The notes under the pieces: generated by a model
What the model saw: only the letters and a program-made list of their open reading frames with translations
Databases searched by the model: none
Told to the model about the DNA's origin: nothing
Translations under genes and position numbers: made by a program
Part shown: piece by piece, positions 43,134-53,852 of the stretch
Layout of the letters: every line of letters starts with the position of its first letter
Position numbering within the stretch: position 1 is the first letter of the stretch
Source: an uncultured Flavobacteriales bacterium
GTDB taxonomy: Bacteria > Bacteroidota > Bacteroidia > Flavobacteriales > CAJXXR01
DNA: 64,000 nucleotides
Assembly (NCBI GenBank): GCA_913063375.1
Contig: CAJXXR010000005.1
Coordinates: 62,001-126,000, forward strand
Direction: 5' to 3'

Positions 43134-45011
43134 TTATTTCTTCAATAACTCATCTATACTTTCCTGCGATACAGCGTGATAATTTGCTCTTGCTTTCGCA
43201 TAAATTTCATTTGCTTTACCTCCTGTTGGATCCGCCTTCAATAAAGACTTGTACAAAGGCATTAAGAATTTCCTTCTTCCTACACGAATCAGAAACTCCT
43301 CTACGGCTTCATCCGCATTAGTGTATCCTTTTTCAATGGTATGCTCAAACCATGCTGCCTGGATTTCTGCATTACCTGAATGAGTAAAGTTGAATTGATT
43401 ATCTAGCTTGGTCATTTTTTCCAAATTAATTTCAGCATCTATATGTCTAATGAAATGTAACCACTCATGACTTGTCCAATTGGTAGACGAAATGGCTTTT
43501 GCATTACCTGAACTTTTAAAGTCGTTCAATGCTGACTCTACAATTTCAAATTTATCAGAGACTACTTTTGGACAGTTATCGGGAATACCCGCTCCATATA
43601 CCCATTCATCTATCCTTAATACTTCATAATCCTCACTAGAAATAAGTTTAGATTTCAACAAGGTTAGGAATGACTCTGTAGTCATTGTTTTAAAAGAATT
43701 ATCCTTAAAATAAGCTTTCAGAAAGGCATCAAATGGTTCTCTACCTACATGTTCTTCAATTAGCCTTAATAAGAAGTACCCTTTCTCATAAGCGATATCT
43801 GTCATCCCATCATCAGGATTTCTTCCTTCCAAATGAAGTTTCAAGTGCGTATCTTCAGAATCTTTCCCTAAATCATGAACTTCAGATTCCAAATCTTGAT
43901 GTCCTAATAAAGCCAGCATATTTGCATAGGATTCATCACTGATTTCCTCCATGATTCTCCGCTCAAAATACACTGTAAACCCTTCATTCAACCAGAAGTC
44001 ATTCCACGTTGCATTGGTTACAAGGTTACCAGACCAAGAATGGGCAAGTTCATGAGCAATTAGGGCTGTCAGAGATCTATCTCCAGCCAGAATAGTAGGC
44101 GTCACAAAAGTCAACCTTGGATTCTCCATTCCTCCGAAAGGAAAGCTTGGTGGTAAGACAATCATATCATACCTATCCCATGCGTATGGTCCATAGATTT
44201 TTTCTGCTGCCTCTAACATTGTTTCCGTTTCAGCAAATTCATACGCCGCTTTATCAATCAACTCAGCTTCTGCATAAATCCCTGTTCTTTCCCCTAGCGG
44301 TCTAAATTCTAATTTACCCACTGACATCGCCATTAAATAAGCGGGGACGGCCTGCTTCATTTCAAAACGATACAATCCACTCTCTACTGTAGAAGTAGGA
44401 TTGGATGCAGACATTAAGGCCATCATCCCTCTCGGCACCTCTACAATTGCAGTATAACTAAATCTGAATCCAGGACCATCTTGAATTGGAATCCAGGTTC
44501 TAGCTAAAATGGCTTGAGATTGTGTAAACAGAAATGGATATTTCTTTCCAGCCGTTTGCTGAGCATCCAACCACTGAAGAGCTTTAGCTCCTTCCGTTGT
44601 TTCATACTTAACATACACTTTATCTGACCCCTTTGGTAGATCAATGATCAGTGCCTGCCCTAGAAAAGTTTCTTTCTCTGAAAGCGAAAAGGCTAAGGCC
44701 TTTTCTCCATCTGGAGACTCCCACCAAACTTTGTCAATTTTCACTTCATCAATGTCTAGGTACAATTTATCAGCTCCATTCGCAGCGACCGTATATTCGG
44801 CTGTACCTGCAATCTTCTTATTATCGAAATCAACTTTCAGATTTAGCCCCATATGATTCACTCTGGCTTCTTGAGTAAAACTATGTGGATCTGGACGATT
44901 GGAAGTATTCATAACAATTGAATCTTTTTCAGTTTTCGAACCATTCCCTGGTTCATTTTGACATGCACCGAATAACAATCCAGTGATCAAAATTAGTAAG
45001 CTTGCTTTCAT
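43134..45011 (-). CDS. M1-family aminopeptidase, lipoprotein
   Basis: A 625-residue zinc aminopeptidase of the leukotriene-A4-hydrolase branch of M1. Lipoprotein signal with lipobox LLFGAC (Cys at about residue 16). Substrate-anchoring GGMENP, zinc site HELAHSW ... NEGFTVYFE (HExxH + 18 + E), and the Tyr in AYEKGYFLLRLIE. The C-terminal armadillo-like domain (LRIGRRKFLMPLYKSLL-type) matches LTA4 hydrolase proteins. It removes N-terminal residues from peptides in the periplasm or at the outer membrane. Follows ispG with 23 bases, likely co-transcribed. Confidence 0.93.
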   Translation of the reverse strand: MKASLLILITGLLFGACQNEPGNGSKTEKDSIVMNTSNRPDPHSFTQEARVNHMGLNLKVDFDNKKIAGTAEYTVAANGADKLYLDIDEVKIDKVWWESPDGEKALAFSLSEKETFLGQALIIDLPKGSDKVYVKYETTEGAKALQWLDAQQTAGKKYPFLFTQSQAILARTWIPIQDGPGFRFSYTAIVEVPRGMMALMSASNPTSTVESGLYRFEMKQAVPAYLMAMSVGKLEFRPLGERTGIYAEAELIDKAAYEFAETETMLEAAEKIYGPYAWDRYDMIVLPPSFPFGGMENPRLTFVTPTILAGDRSLTALIAHELAHSWSGNLVTNATWNDFWLNEGFTVYFERRIMEEISDESYANMLALLGHQDLESEVHDLGKDSEDTHLKLHLEGRNPDDGMTDIAYEKGYFLLRLIEEHVGREPFDAFLKAYFKDNSFKTMTTESFLTLLKSKLISSEDYEVLRIDEWVYGAGIPDNCPKVVSDKFEIVESALNDFKSSGNAKAISSTNWTSHEWLHFIRHIDAEINLEKMTKLDNQFNFTHSGNAEIQAAWFEHTIEKGYTNADEAVEEFLIRVGRRKFLMPLYKSLLKADPTGGKANEIYAKARANYHAVSQESIDELLKK

Positions 45012-45034
45012 TCCCTATATTATTAAATACTAAA

Positions 45035-46972
45035 CTATGATATCAACTCTTTTGGCTCTGACCAATCACCATACTCTTTAATCAAATCAATTAGATCTTC
45101 TACTGCTCGCTCAGAAGCTATATTTCTTTTTACTACCTCTTGCCCTTTATAAAGGGTTATTTTCCCTATCCCCGTACCGACATAACCATAATCTGCATCT
45201 GCCATTTCTCCTGGTCCATTGACGATGCAACCCATGATCCCGATCTTTACTCCTTTAAGATGTGATGTCGCCGCTTTAATTTTTGCAGTAGTTTCCTGCA
45301 AATCGAATAGCGTTCTACCACATGAAGGGCAAGAAATATATTCCGTCTTTGAGACCCTAGACCTAGAAGCCTGCAGAATTCCAAACACTATCTTATTCAA
45401 TTTTTCTTTTTCAGCCCCTTTTTCTTCCTTTACCCAGATTCCGTCTATTAAACCATCCACTAATAGGGATCCGAATTGAGCGGATAATTCTACTTGAGCT
45501 GAAAGTTCATCTGTATAAGTAGTTTTTTTATAGGCTATAACTGGCTGCTTTGACCCTGAATTCATCAAAGCAATCAACCATCTTCTCATATCCAGTAACT
45601 CATGGTCATTGTTTGAAGACAATACCCAAACTACAGATTCCACATCTTTTAAAGTTTCAATAGCGTCCAATTGATCTGCCATGACATGCACGAAATTCAT
45701 TTTTTCCGATTGAGCCTTTGAACCTGAAAATGAATTAACATCAGTAAAAATAGGAATGCAAGACTCCATCTCAAAATTCCAATCATCTGCTTTCACGATA
45801 CAATTTACCAAGCCTGGTAATTTGAAACTTGGAGTAAGTGAACCAGTATATACAAAATCACAAGCGAAATCACCTATATTCCATTTATCCAACGGAACAC
45901 TATATTTAAGGTCAAATGGAAAAAACGAGGATTGTCTTAACGCTTTGACATCACCAAAATCACCAATAACTACAGGCACTTGACCACCACCAATGACTCC
46001 CACTTTATTCGTGGATCTTCTTTTAAAATGGAAAGGATCATAACCTACTTCATTCTCTATCGGCTCAATACTTGGAGACTCCTTTTTACCTACAGTATGT
46101 TCCACAATTGATATTGCTACCGGCATCTCAGCAACTGGAGATTCCGTTAAGGATACTCTAACAGTATCTCCAATACCATCCAACAACATTGTACCTATTC
46201 CAACAGCAGACTTAATTCTCCCATCTTCACCATCTCCCGCTTCTGTAACACCAAGGTGTAATGGGTAATTCATACCCTCCTCTTGCATTTTAACAATTAG
46301 GTGCCTATAAGCCTGAACCATCACCAAAGTATTACTGGCCTTCATCGACAATATAACATCGTGGTAATTCATTTCTTTACATATACGTAGAAACTCCATG
46401 GCGCTTTCAACCATTCCTTCTGGAGTATCTCCATATTTACTCAAAATTCTATCCGATAATGAACCATGATTGGTTCCTATCCGCATTGCTGTCCCTTCTT
46501 CCTTACAGATTTCAATCAAAGGAGTAAAGCGCTTTCTTATTCTATCGATTTCAGCTTGGTAAGTTTCAGGTGTGTATTCTATTACCTTAAACTTCTTTTT
46601 GTCGGTATAGTTCCCTGGGTTTACCCTGACTTTTGCCACTATCCTTGCTGCAACCTCTGCCGCAACAGGCGTAAAATGAATATCAGCCACCAATGGAACG
46701 TCATATCCCTTAGCCAATAATCCCTCTTTGATGTTCTTTAAGTTTTCTGCCTCCCTTTTTCCAGGAGCCGTAATACGAACTAATTCACAACCCGCCTCAA
46801 TCATAGCAATACTTTCAGCAATAGTTGCCGCTGTATCCATGGTATCTGTAGTGGTCATAGATTGAATACGAATTGGATTATTACCACCAATCCCTATATT
46901 TCCAACCTTAACTTCACGACTTTCATACCTATTGTAGGCATTCAAAAAGGGTATATAACTCATTTTATTCAT
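45035..46972 (-). CDS. ispG: 4-hydroxy-3-methylbut-2-enyl-diphosphate synthase, long form
   Basis: A 645-residue IspG (GcpE), the 4Fe-4S enzyme of the MEP isoprenoid pathway. N-terminal TIM barrel with GGNNPIRIQSMTTTDTMD and VADIHFTPVAA. A central insertion of about 250 residues (roughly 290-530) is the mark of the long form found in Bacteroidota, Chlamydiae and plants. The C-terminal cluster domain holds CPSCGRT and MGCIVNGPGEM, three cluster cysteines. I take ATG 46972; the ATG three codons later (MSYIPF) is also possible, while the TTG at 46984 is not needed. Confidence 0.95.
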   Translation of the reverse strand: MNKMSYIPFLNAYNRYESREVKVGNIGIGGNNPIRIQSMTTTDTMDTAATIAESIAMIEAGCELVRITAPGKREAENLKNIKEGLLAKGYDVPLVADIHFTPVAAEVAARIVAKVRVNPGNYTDKKKFKVIEYTPETYQAEIDRIRKRFTPLIEICKEEGTAMRIGTNHGSLSDRILSKYGDTPEGMVESAMEFLRICKEMNYHDVILSMKASNTLVMVQAYRHLIVKMQEEGMNYPLHLGVTEAGDGEDGRIKSAVGIGTMLLDGIGDTVRVSLTESPVAEMPVAISIVEHTVGKKESPSIEPIENEVGYDPFHFKRRSTNKVGVIGGGQVPVVIGDFGDVKALRQSSFFPFDLKYSVPLDKWNIGDFACDFVYTGSLTPSFKLPGLVNCIVKADDWNFEMESCIPIFTDVNSFSGSKAQSEKMNFVHVMADQLDAIETLKDVESVVWVLSSNNDHELLDMRRWLIALMNSGSKQPVIAYKKTTYTDELSAQVELSAQFGSLLVDGLIDGIWVKEEKGAEKEKLNKIVFGILQASRSRVSKTEYISCPSCGRTLFDLQETTAKIKAATSHLKGVKIGIMGCIVNGPGEMADADYGYVGTGIGKITLYKGQEVVKRNIASERAVEDLIDLIKEYGDWSEPKELIS

Positions 46973-47071
46973 TTGCTTTAGCAATAATTCCCAAAGTTCG
47001 ACAATTCAAACTTCAAGTGCAACGCTTTTTTTTTGAAATCTTTTTTCTAAAACTGTTTACCTTTTTCTTTA

Positions 47072-47216
47072 TTGCTGCAATAAGAGACGAAATACAGAAT
47101 TGAGATGTGTTACACATCGATAATTTCAATAAGTCAATCTTTTTTAGATTTTCGTTTACATATTAAGTGGGGACTTAATATTAAAAGCTTTCTTGTTCAA
47201 CAAGAAAGCTTTTTTT
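47072..47216 (+). ncRNA. candidate small RNA or attenuating leader, ends in a terminator
   Basis: Between divergent ispG and the unknown gene at 47238 there is a run of three inverted repeats in order: GATGTG-TTA-CACATC (47104-47118); ATATTAAGT-GGGG-ACTTAATAT (47160-47181), a perfect 9-bp stem with an all-G loop; and the terminator at 47183-47216. No coding frame fits. A near-consensus promoter (TTTG at 47032-47035, spacer 22, TACCTTTT at 47058-47065) would start a transcript of about 145 bases. I do not recognise a known RNA family. It could instead be a leader that controls the 47238 gene. Confidence 0.4.
47183..47216 (+). terminator. orphan intrinsic terminator
   Basis: 13-bp stem AAAAGCTTTCTTG / CAAGAAAGCTTTT with a TTCAA loop and more T. 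No plus-strand gene precedes it: ispG upstream is divergent. So it ends some unannotated plus-strand transcript or attenuates transcription into the 47238 gene. Confidence 0.8.
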
Positions 47217-47219
47217 GAT

Positions 47220-47227
47220 TATTTTTG
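47220..47227 (+). promoter_or_regulatory. -7-like element before the 47238 gene
   Basis: TATTTTTG matches TAnnTTTG and ends 11 bases before the ATG at 47238, just past the orphan terminator. If used, the gene has its own promoter and the upstream hairpins belong to a separate RNA. No TTG at normal spacing. Confidence 0.35.
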
Positions 47228-47237
47228 AATCAAAAAA

Positions 47238-48775
<1,538 letters not shown>

Positions 48776-48784
48776 ATCGATAGT

Positions 48785-50074
48785 ATGTACGATAAAAGTA
48801 AAGAGATGTTCCAACGAGCGCAATTATTTATCCCTGGAGGGGTAAATTCACCTGTGCGAGCATTTAATTCTGTTGGAGGTACACCCGTATTTTTCCAAAA
48901 GGCGAAAGGATCCATCATGACAGATGTTGATGGAAAAGATTATATCGATTATATCGGATCTTGGGGACCTATGATTCTAGGTCATGCTTGGGAACCCGTA
49001 GTTAAAGCAGTACAAGCAGTCACTGCTAACAGTAGTTCATTTGGTGCGCCAACTGAGATAGAAACAGATATCGCAGAATTGATTTGTGATATGATGCCAG
49101 CTGTTGAAAAAGTACGTATGGTTAATTCAGGTACTGAAGCCTGCATGAGTGCCATTCGTCTTGCTAGGGCATATACAAAAAGAGAGAAATTTATAAAGTT
49201 TGAAGGTTGCTACCACGGCCATGCCGACCAATTTCTGATTAAAGCAGGAAGTGGTGCGATTACTTTAGGAGTTCCTAATTCACCTGGAGTAACTGAAGGA
49301 ACTGCTAAGGACACTCTTTTAGCTAAATACAACAATCTAGAAAGTGTTCGTGCTCTATTTGAGACAAACCCAACTGAAATTTCTGCAATTATTATTGAAC
49401 CAGTGGCTGGAAATATGGGATGTATCCCCCCAGCAAAAGGATTCTTGGAAGGGCTTAGAAGTTTGTGTGATGAATTTGGTGCATTATTAATTTTCGATGA
49501 GGTAATGACTGGATTTAGACTGTCATCTGGTGGAGCACACAAATACTTCAACATTAATCCAGACCTAGTTACAATGGGTAAAATCATTGGTGGAGGAATG
49601 CCCGTTGGAGCCTTTGGTGGTAAAAGAGAAATTATGTCCATGATTGCACCTGAAGGACCCGTTTATCAAGCCGGTACACTTTCAGGAAACCCTATGGCCA
49701 TGACTGCCGGTTTAACCCTATTAAAAGAATTGCATTCTAATCCTTCAATCTTTGAAGATCTAGAAGAAAAAGGAGCATACCTTGAAAAAGGATTCCGACA
49801 AGTTTTTGAAAAGCATGCAGTACCTATATGTATCAATAGAGTTGGATCTATGATTAGCTTTCACTTTACCAGTGGTAAAATGGAAAACTTTGACGATGCT
49901 TGTAACGCAGATGCAGATTTATTCAAACAACTATTCCATGAAGTATTAAAAAGAGGTATCTACTTTGCCCCATCAGCATTTGAGACATTATTTATACCTC
50001 ATACTCATACCATGGCAATGCTGGACCAAACCGTGGAAGCAATTGATGCTGGATTAACTTCAATGCTACAATAG
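48785..50074 (+). CDS. hemL: glutamate-1-semialdehyde 2,1-aminomutase
   Basis: A 429-residue PLP enzyme making 5-aminolevulinate in the tRNA-dependent C5 pathway; its product feeds HemB encoded just upstream. Family marks: IPGGVNSPVRAFNSVGG near the N-terminus, VNSGTEACMSAIRLAR, FEGCYHGHADQFLIKAGSGA, IFDEVMTGFR and the PLP-lysine in TMGKIIGGGMPVGAFGG. Full length. The next ATG is one base after its stop, so the GAF protein is co-expressed. Confidence 0.97.
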   Translation: MYDKSKEMFQRAQLFIPGGVNSPVRAFNSVGGTPVFFQKAKGSIMTDVDGKDYIDYIGSWGPMILGHAWEPVVKAVQAVTANSSSFGAPTEIETDIAELICDMMPAVEKVRMVNSGTEACMSAIRLARAYTKREKFIKFEGCYHGHADQFLIKAGSGAITLGVPNSPGVTEGTAKDTLLAKYNNLESVRALFETNPTEISAIIIEPVAGNMGCIPPAKGFLEGLRSLCDEFGALLIFDEVMTGFRLSSGGAHKYFNINPDLVTMGKIIGGGMPVGAFGGKREIMSMIAPEGPVYQAGTLSGNPMAMTAGLTLLKELHSNPSIFEDLEEKGAYLEKGFRQVFEKHAVPICINRVGSMISFHFTSGKMENFDDACNADADLFKQLFHEVLKRGIYFAPSAFETLFIPHTHTMAMLDQTVEAIDAGLTSMLQ

Positions 50075-50075
50075 A

Positions 50076-50549
50076 ATGGCAAATACGTTAGCTACTTTCG
50101 AAAAAATAGTGAAAGAAACCATTGGGTTTTGTGCCTTAGAGAGTTCTTCAGCACAGGATGCAATGGAATTTGTTTGCAAGCAGATTCACCATAATTGTGA
50201 AAATTACGAGTGGGTAGGGTTTTATCTTTGTAGTACACAGGAAAAAGACATGCTAATCTTGGGCCCTTACGAAGGGGAAGTTACAGATCATGTAAAAATC
50301 CCCTTTGGAAAAGGGATCTGTGGCCAAGCAGCAGTAAACCAAGAAACCTTCTTGATAGATGATGTCACCAAAGAGGATAACTATATTGCTTGTAGTATTC
50401 ATGTTAAGTCCGAAATTGTAGTTCCGATGTTCAAAAACCAAACTATGATTGGGCAAATTGATATTGATTCTAGTGTGATAAATGCATTTTCGTCCTATGA
50501 CCAAATTTTTCTAGAGAAAATCTGCCAAATTATTGCTGAAAAGTTTTAA
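50076..50549 (+). CDS. GAF-domain protein, free methionine-(R)-sulfoxide reductase-like
   Basis: A 157-residue single GAF domain. It aligns by eye with free methionine-R-sulfoxide reductase (E. coli YebR): NYEWVGFYL, MLILGPYEGEV, VKIPFGKGICGQAA, NYIACSIHVKSEIVVPM and GQIDIDSS. Of the three cysteines in that enzyme, two are seen (GICG and IACS); the first, in a segment reading VTDHVKIP here, is missing. The IACS cysteine corresponds to the catalytic one, so activity is possible with a changed recycling path. Coupled to hemL by a one-base gap. Confidence 0.82.
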   Translation: MANTLATFEKIVKETIGFCALESSSAQDAMEFVCKQIHHNCENYEWVGFYLCSTQEKDMLILGPYEGEVTDHVKIPFGKGICGQAAVNQETFLIDDVTKEDNYIACSIHVKSEIVVPMFKNQTMIGQIDIDSSVINAFSSYDQIFLEKICQIIAEKF

Positions 50550-50576
50550 TTTTCAGGATTAAACAAATCAAATCTT

Positions 50577-51038
50577 ATGAAGTCTTTATATATAAAACTT
50601 ACCAGCCTGATATGCTTACTATCTATTATTAGCTTAAATTCTTGTAAACTATTCGAACCACAACCGTTTGAGTATACGTATACAGAAGCACAATACAGTA
50701 ACTGGTTTGAAGTAAGAAAGGTTGAAAAAAGAGGTTATAAATATCAAATCTTCTTAAAAGGTGAAAGACTTCACTTCTTCGATGCTAAATCATTGATAAT
50801 TGGATCACACAAACTGAAGGTTGAATCTGAAATTATAGAATCTAGTCAACGAGACCTTTCTTCTACAATGATTATCACTGCTTTCTATACAGAATCAAAA
50901 GCAAAAGATGAGAAAGAATTTAAGGAAGTTGAAAATTCCCTCTTCGGTCAAGAACCATTTGAGAATGCAGTTCTAGAATATGAAGTGAATGGTAAAATTC
51001 AGACACTCGTTATAGAACAGTTTATAAAAGGCAACTAG
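50577..51038 (+). CDS. uncharacterised lipoprotein
   Basis: A 153-residue lipoprotein: hydrophobic signal SLICLLSIISLNSC with the acylated Cys at residue 23, then KLFEPQPFEYTYTEAQYSNW and a compact mixed alpha/beta body without recognised motifs (KRGYKYQIFLKGERLHF; EVNGKIQTLVIEQF). No family known to me. It ends the hemB, hemL, GAF run and has a terminator; a link to heme synthesis is not supported by sequence. Confidence 0.75.
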   Translation: MKSLYIKLTSLICLLSIISLNSCKLFEPQPFEYTYTEAQYSNWFEVRKVEKRGYKYQIFLKGERLHFFDAKSLIIGSHKLKVESEIIESSQRDLSSTMIITAFYTESKAKDEKEFKEVENSLFGQEPFENAVLEYEVNGKIQTLVIEQFIKGN

Positions 51039-51046
51039 TATATTTT

Positions 51047-51074
51047 AAAAAGCTCCAATAGGAGCTTTTTTTTT
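51047..51074 (+). terminator. intrinsic terminator of the hemB-hemL run
   Basis: 10-bp stem AAAAAGCTCC / GGAGCTTTTT with an AATA loop and a further T run; nine bases past the lipoprotein stop. Confidence 0.85.
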
Positions 51075-51214
51075 GTGACTGAAATAAATGAATAAATAAT
51101 TAATCGGCTAATTATTTTAGCATGTCTAATTTTTTTAGCATATTTGTACTGTAGAATTTTATTCACATCAATAAACAAAAAAAGGCCTCCTCAGAGACCT
51201 TCTAAAATACTATC

Positions 51215-51373
51215 ATGTTTTTACTGAAACTATTTCTAGCACTTGTATTTATAACCGTATTAAGCATCCTATTTTTTAAAATGCTATTCGGAACTGTTGG
51301 TATATTAATTCTTATTTTCTTGGGTTATCTACTAGGAAAATCTAGTCAAAGAAATAAGTATCCTAGATTCTAA
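51215..51373 (+). CDS. 52-residue small membrane protein
   Basis: Short frame I translated by hand: MFLLKLFLALVFITVLSILF at the start, then a second hydrophobic stretch (FGTVGILILIFLGYLLG) and a basic tail GKSSQRNKYPRF. Two transmembrane helices joined by FKML. It fills the otherwise empty gap between the lipoprotein terminator and the convergent asd gene, ending three bases before the asd stop. The GYLLGKSSQRNK end resembles other small flavobacterial membrane proteins, but I name no family. Confidence 0.5.
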   Translation: MFLLKLFLALVFITVLSILFFKMLFGTVGILILIFLGYLLGKSSQRNKYPRF

Positions 51374-51376
51374 ATA

Positions 51377-52375
51377 TTATTGCTTTACGGATCCAAATTT
51401 TGAAATCCAGTATTGAGCTATTTGAACGGCATTTGTTGCGGCACCTTTTCTCAGGTTATCAGCAACAATCCACATATTCAAAGTATTCACGTCAGAATCA
51501 TCTCTTCTTAATCTACCTACAAATACCTCATCTTTTCCATGCGCATAAAGGGGCATAGGGTAGGTATTGGTATCTGTATTATCCTGAAGTACCAAACCTT
51601 CTGTATTGTGCAATAATTGACGGACTTCAGTTAGTGTATAATCTTCATTAAAACGAACATTTACACTTTCGGAATGACCTCCTTTCACAGGTACACGAAC
51701 CGCTGTAGCTGTAATACCGATAGTACCATCCCTTAAAATTTTACGTGTTTCATTAACCAATTTCATTTCCTCCTTGGTGTATCCATTTTCTAGAAATGCA
51801 TCACAATGTGGAAGACAATTTTGATCAATCGCGTATGGATAAGCCATCTCACCTGTTTTCCCGTTACGCTCATTTTCCATTTGGCGTACAGCTTTTACTC
51901 CGGTTCCGCTAATTGATTGGTAAGTAGAAACTACTACCCTATTTAATCCGTATGCGGTATGAAGTGGAGAAAGTGCAAGTACCAATTGAATAGTAGAACA
52001 ATTTGGATTAGCGATAATTTTATCCTCCAATGTAATTACATCAGCATTTATTTCTGGAACTACTAAAGGAATGTTTTCATCCATTCTCCAAGCTGAAGAA
52101 TTATCTATCACAACTGTTCCCACCTTTGCGAACTCAGGAGCCCACTTTTTAGATGTATCACCACCTGCTGAAAATAAAGCAATATTTGGCTTCATTGCAA
52201 TAGCGTCCTCCATAGACACCACCTTAAACGGTTTACCATTAAATTCAATGGCTTTTCCAACTGACCTTTCCGAAGCTACCGGAATCAATTCACTAATTTC
52301 AACTTGTCTTTCTTCCAGAACTTTCAGGATCTCCCTCCCAACCATTCCAGTTGCACCTACTACAGCGATTTTCAT
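51377..52375 (-). CDS. asd: aspartate-semialdehyde dehydrogenase
   Basis: A 332-residue NADPH enzyme reducing aspartyl phosphate on the route to lysine, threonine, methionine and diaminopimelate. MKIAVVGATGMVGREIL is the nucleotide-binding start; NPNCSTIQLV carries the active-site Cys; SISGTGVKAVRQ and RVPVKGGHSESVNVRF (catalytic His) follow. ATG 52375 fits homologues; a TTG seven codons upstream is not needed. Stands alone on its strand, 85 bases beyond the radA stop. Confidence 0.96.
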   Translation of the reverse strand: MKIAVVGATGMVGREILKVLEERQVEISELIPVASERSVGKAIEFNGKPFKVVSMEDAIAMKPNIALFSAGGDTSKKWAPEFAKVGTVVIDNSSAWRMDENIPLVVPEINADVITLEDKIIANPNCSTIQLVLALSPLHTAYGLNRVVVSTYQSISGTGVKAVRQMENERNGKTGEMAYPYAIDQNCLPHCDAFLENGYTKEEMKLVNETRKILRDGTIGITATAVRVPVKGGHSESVNVRFNEDYTLTEVRQLLHNTEGLVLQDNTDTNTYPMPLYAHGKDEVFVGRLRRDDSDVNTLNMWIVADNLRKGAATNAVQIAQYWISKFGSVKQ

Positions 52376-52460
52376 TGTTAAGTTATTTTTTGACAAAGAT
52401 CGTTAAATTTTTACACACCTTGTTAAATTATTAATAATTCAACAAGGTAATTCCACTCTG

Positions 52461-53828
52461 TTAAAATAGAGCTTCATACAATTCGTTCACGCTAGAGACC
52501 ATTTGAACTTTGATTCCATACTTCTTGATATCCACCTTATTGAATGATGAGATGTATATTTGATCAAATCCCATTTTCTCAGCTTCAGAAATCCTTTGTT
52601 CTACCCGTGATGACGGCCTTATTTCTCCGGTTAATCCAATTTCGCCACTAAATGCGACTTTAGAACTAACTACTTGATCTTCATTAGAGGATAAAATAGA
52701 AACTAATACCGCTAAGTCAATACTAGGATCACCTACTTTTAACCCTCCTGTAATATTCAAGAATACATCTTTTGCACCCAATTTAAACCCGCATCGTTTT
52801 TCAAGAACAGCAAGTAGCATATTTAATCTTTTACTGTCAAATCCTGTAGCTGTCCGTTGAGGAGTACCATAAACAGCTGTGCTAACCAAAGCTTGAATTT
52901 CGATGAGCATTGGTCTCATCCCTTCAATAGTCGCAGAAATAGCTGTTCCACTTAGGAGACCATTACGTTTCCCTAAAAGAAGATCTGCAGGGTTATTAAC
53001 TACTGTTAATCCCGTTTCTCGCATTTCATACAGTCCCAGTTCTGATGTTGGGCCAAATCGATTTTTACGTGCTCTTAAAATTCGATATACATGTTTGTTG
53101 TCGCCTTCAAAATAAAGAACCACATCAACCATGTGTTCCAAAATTTTTGGCCCAGCTATCATACCGTCTTTGGTAAGATGACCAATAAGAATTATGGCCG
53201 TTCCCGTCTCCTTCGCATATCTCAACAATTCAGCTGCAGTTTCCCGAATCTGACTTATACTCCCTGGGGAAGCATCAATAACGGGTGTTTGAAGGGTTTG
53301 AATTGAATCTATGACTAAAATTTGAGGTTTTAACCGCTGACAATGCTTAAGTATGTTTTGCGTATTTATATCCGTATAGATCATACAGCTATCCTGCATT
53401 CCTTCAACTCTTTCAGCACGCATTTTTATTTGCTTCTCGCTTTCCTCACCAGAAACATATAGGCAAGACAAGTTTTCAATTTGCAAAGCCAATTGAAGCA
53501 TTAGGGTAGATTTCCCGATCCCAGGTTCTCCCCCAAGTAATATTAAAGCTCCAGGCACCAATCCACCTCCAAGAACTCTATTCAACTCGACATCGGGTAA
53601 CATCCATCGCCGCTCACTATCCATGTCGATTTCTGAGATGGGTTTCGGCTTAGCTTTTAAACCTTCCTTGTCAGTTTTTACCCATTGAGGAACAGTTCCT
53701 TTGTTTTCAACTACCTCTTCAACAATGGTATTCCATTCCTGGCAATGCGTACACTGACCTTGCCATTTTTGAAATACATTACCACAACTTTGACAATAGA
53801 AAGCTGTTTTAACCTTTAGTTTAGCCAT
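52461..53828 (-). CDS. radA: DNA repair protein RadA
   Basis: A 455-residue RecA-like helicase for recombination intermediates. N-terminal zinc finger FYCQSCGNVFQKWQGQC plus THC (residues 11-31); Walker A GGEPGIGKST; the RadA-specific KNRFG in ARKNRFGPTSELG; C-terminal Lon-protease-like domain (LNITGGLKVGDPSIDLAVL, GEIGLTGEIRPSSRVEQRI). Full length. Twenty-four bases after hflX on the same strand. Confidence 0.96.
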   Translation of the reverse strand: MAKLKVKTAFYCQSCGNVFQKWQGQCTHCQEWNTIVEEVVENKGTVPQWVKTDKEGLKAKPKPISEIDMDSERRWMLPDVELNRVLGGGLVPGALILLGGEPGIGKSTLMLQLALQIENLSCLYVSGEESEKQIKMRAERVEGMQDSCMIYTDINTQNILKHCQRLKPQILVIDSIQTLQTPVIDASPGSISQIRETAAELLRYAKETGTAIILIGHLTKDGMIAGPKILEHMVDVVLYFEGDNKHVYRILRARKNRFGPTSELGLYEMRETGLTVVNNPADLLLGKRNGLLSGTAISATIEGMRPMLIEIQALVSTAVYGTPQRTATGFDSKRLNMLLAVLEKRCGFKLGAKDVFLNITGGLKVGDPSIDLAVLVSILSSNEDQVVSSKVAFSGEIGLTGEIRPSSRVEQRISEAEKMGFDQIYISSFNKVDIKKYGIKVQMVSSVNELYEALF

Positions 53829-53852
53829 AGAGATAGTTACTATTTAATCAAT

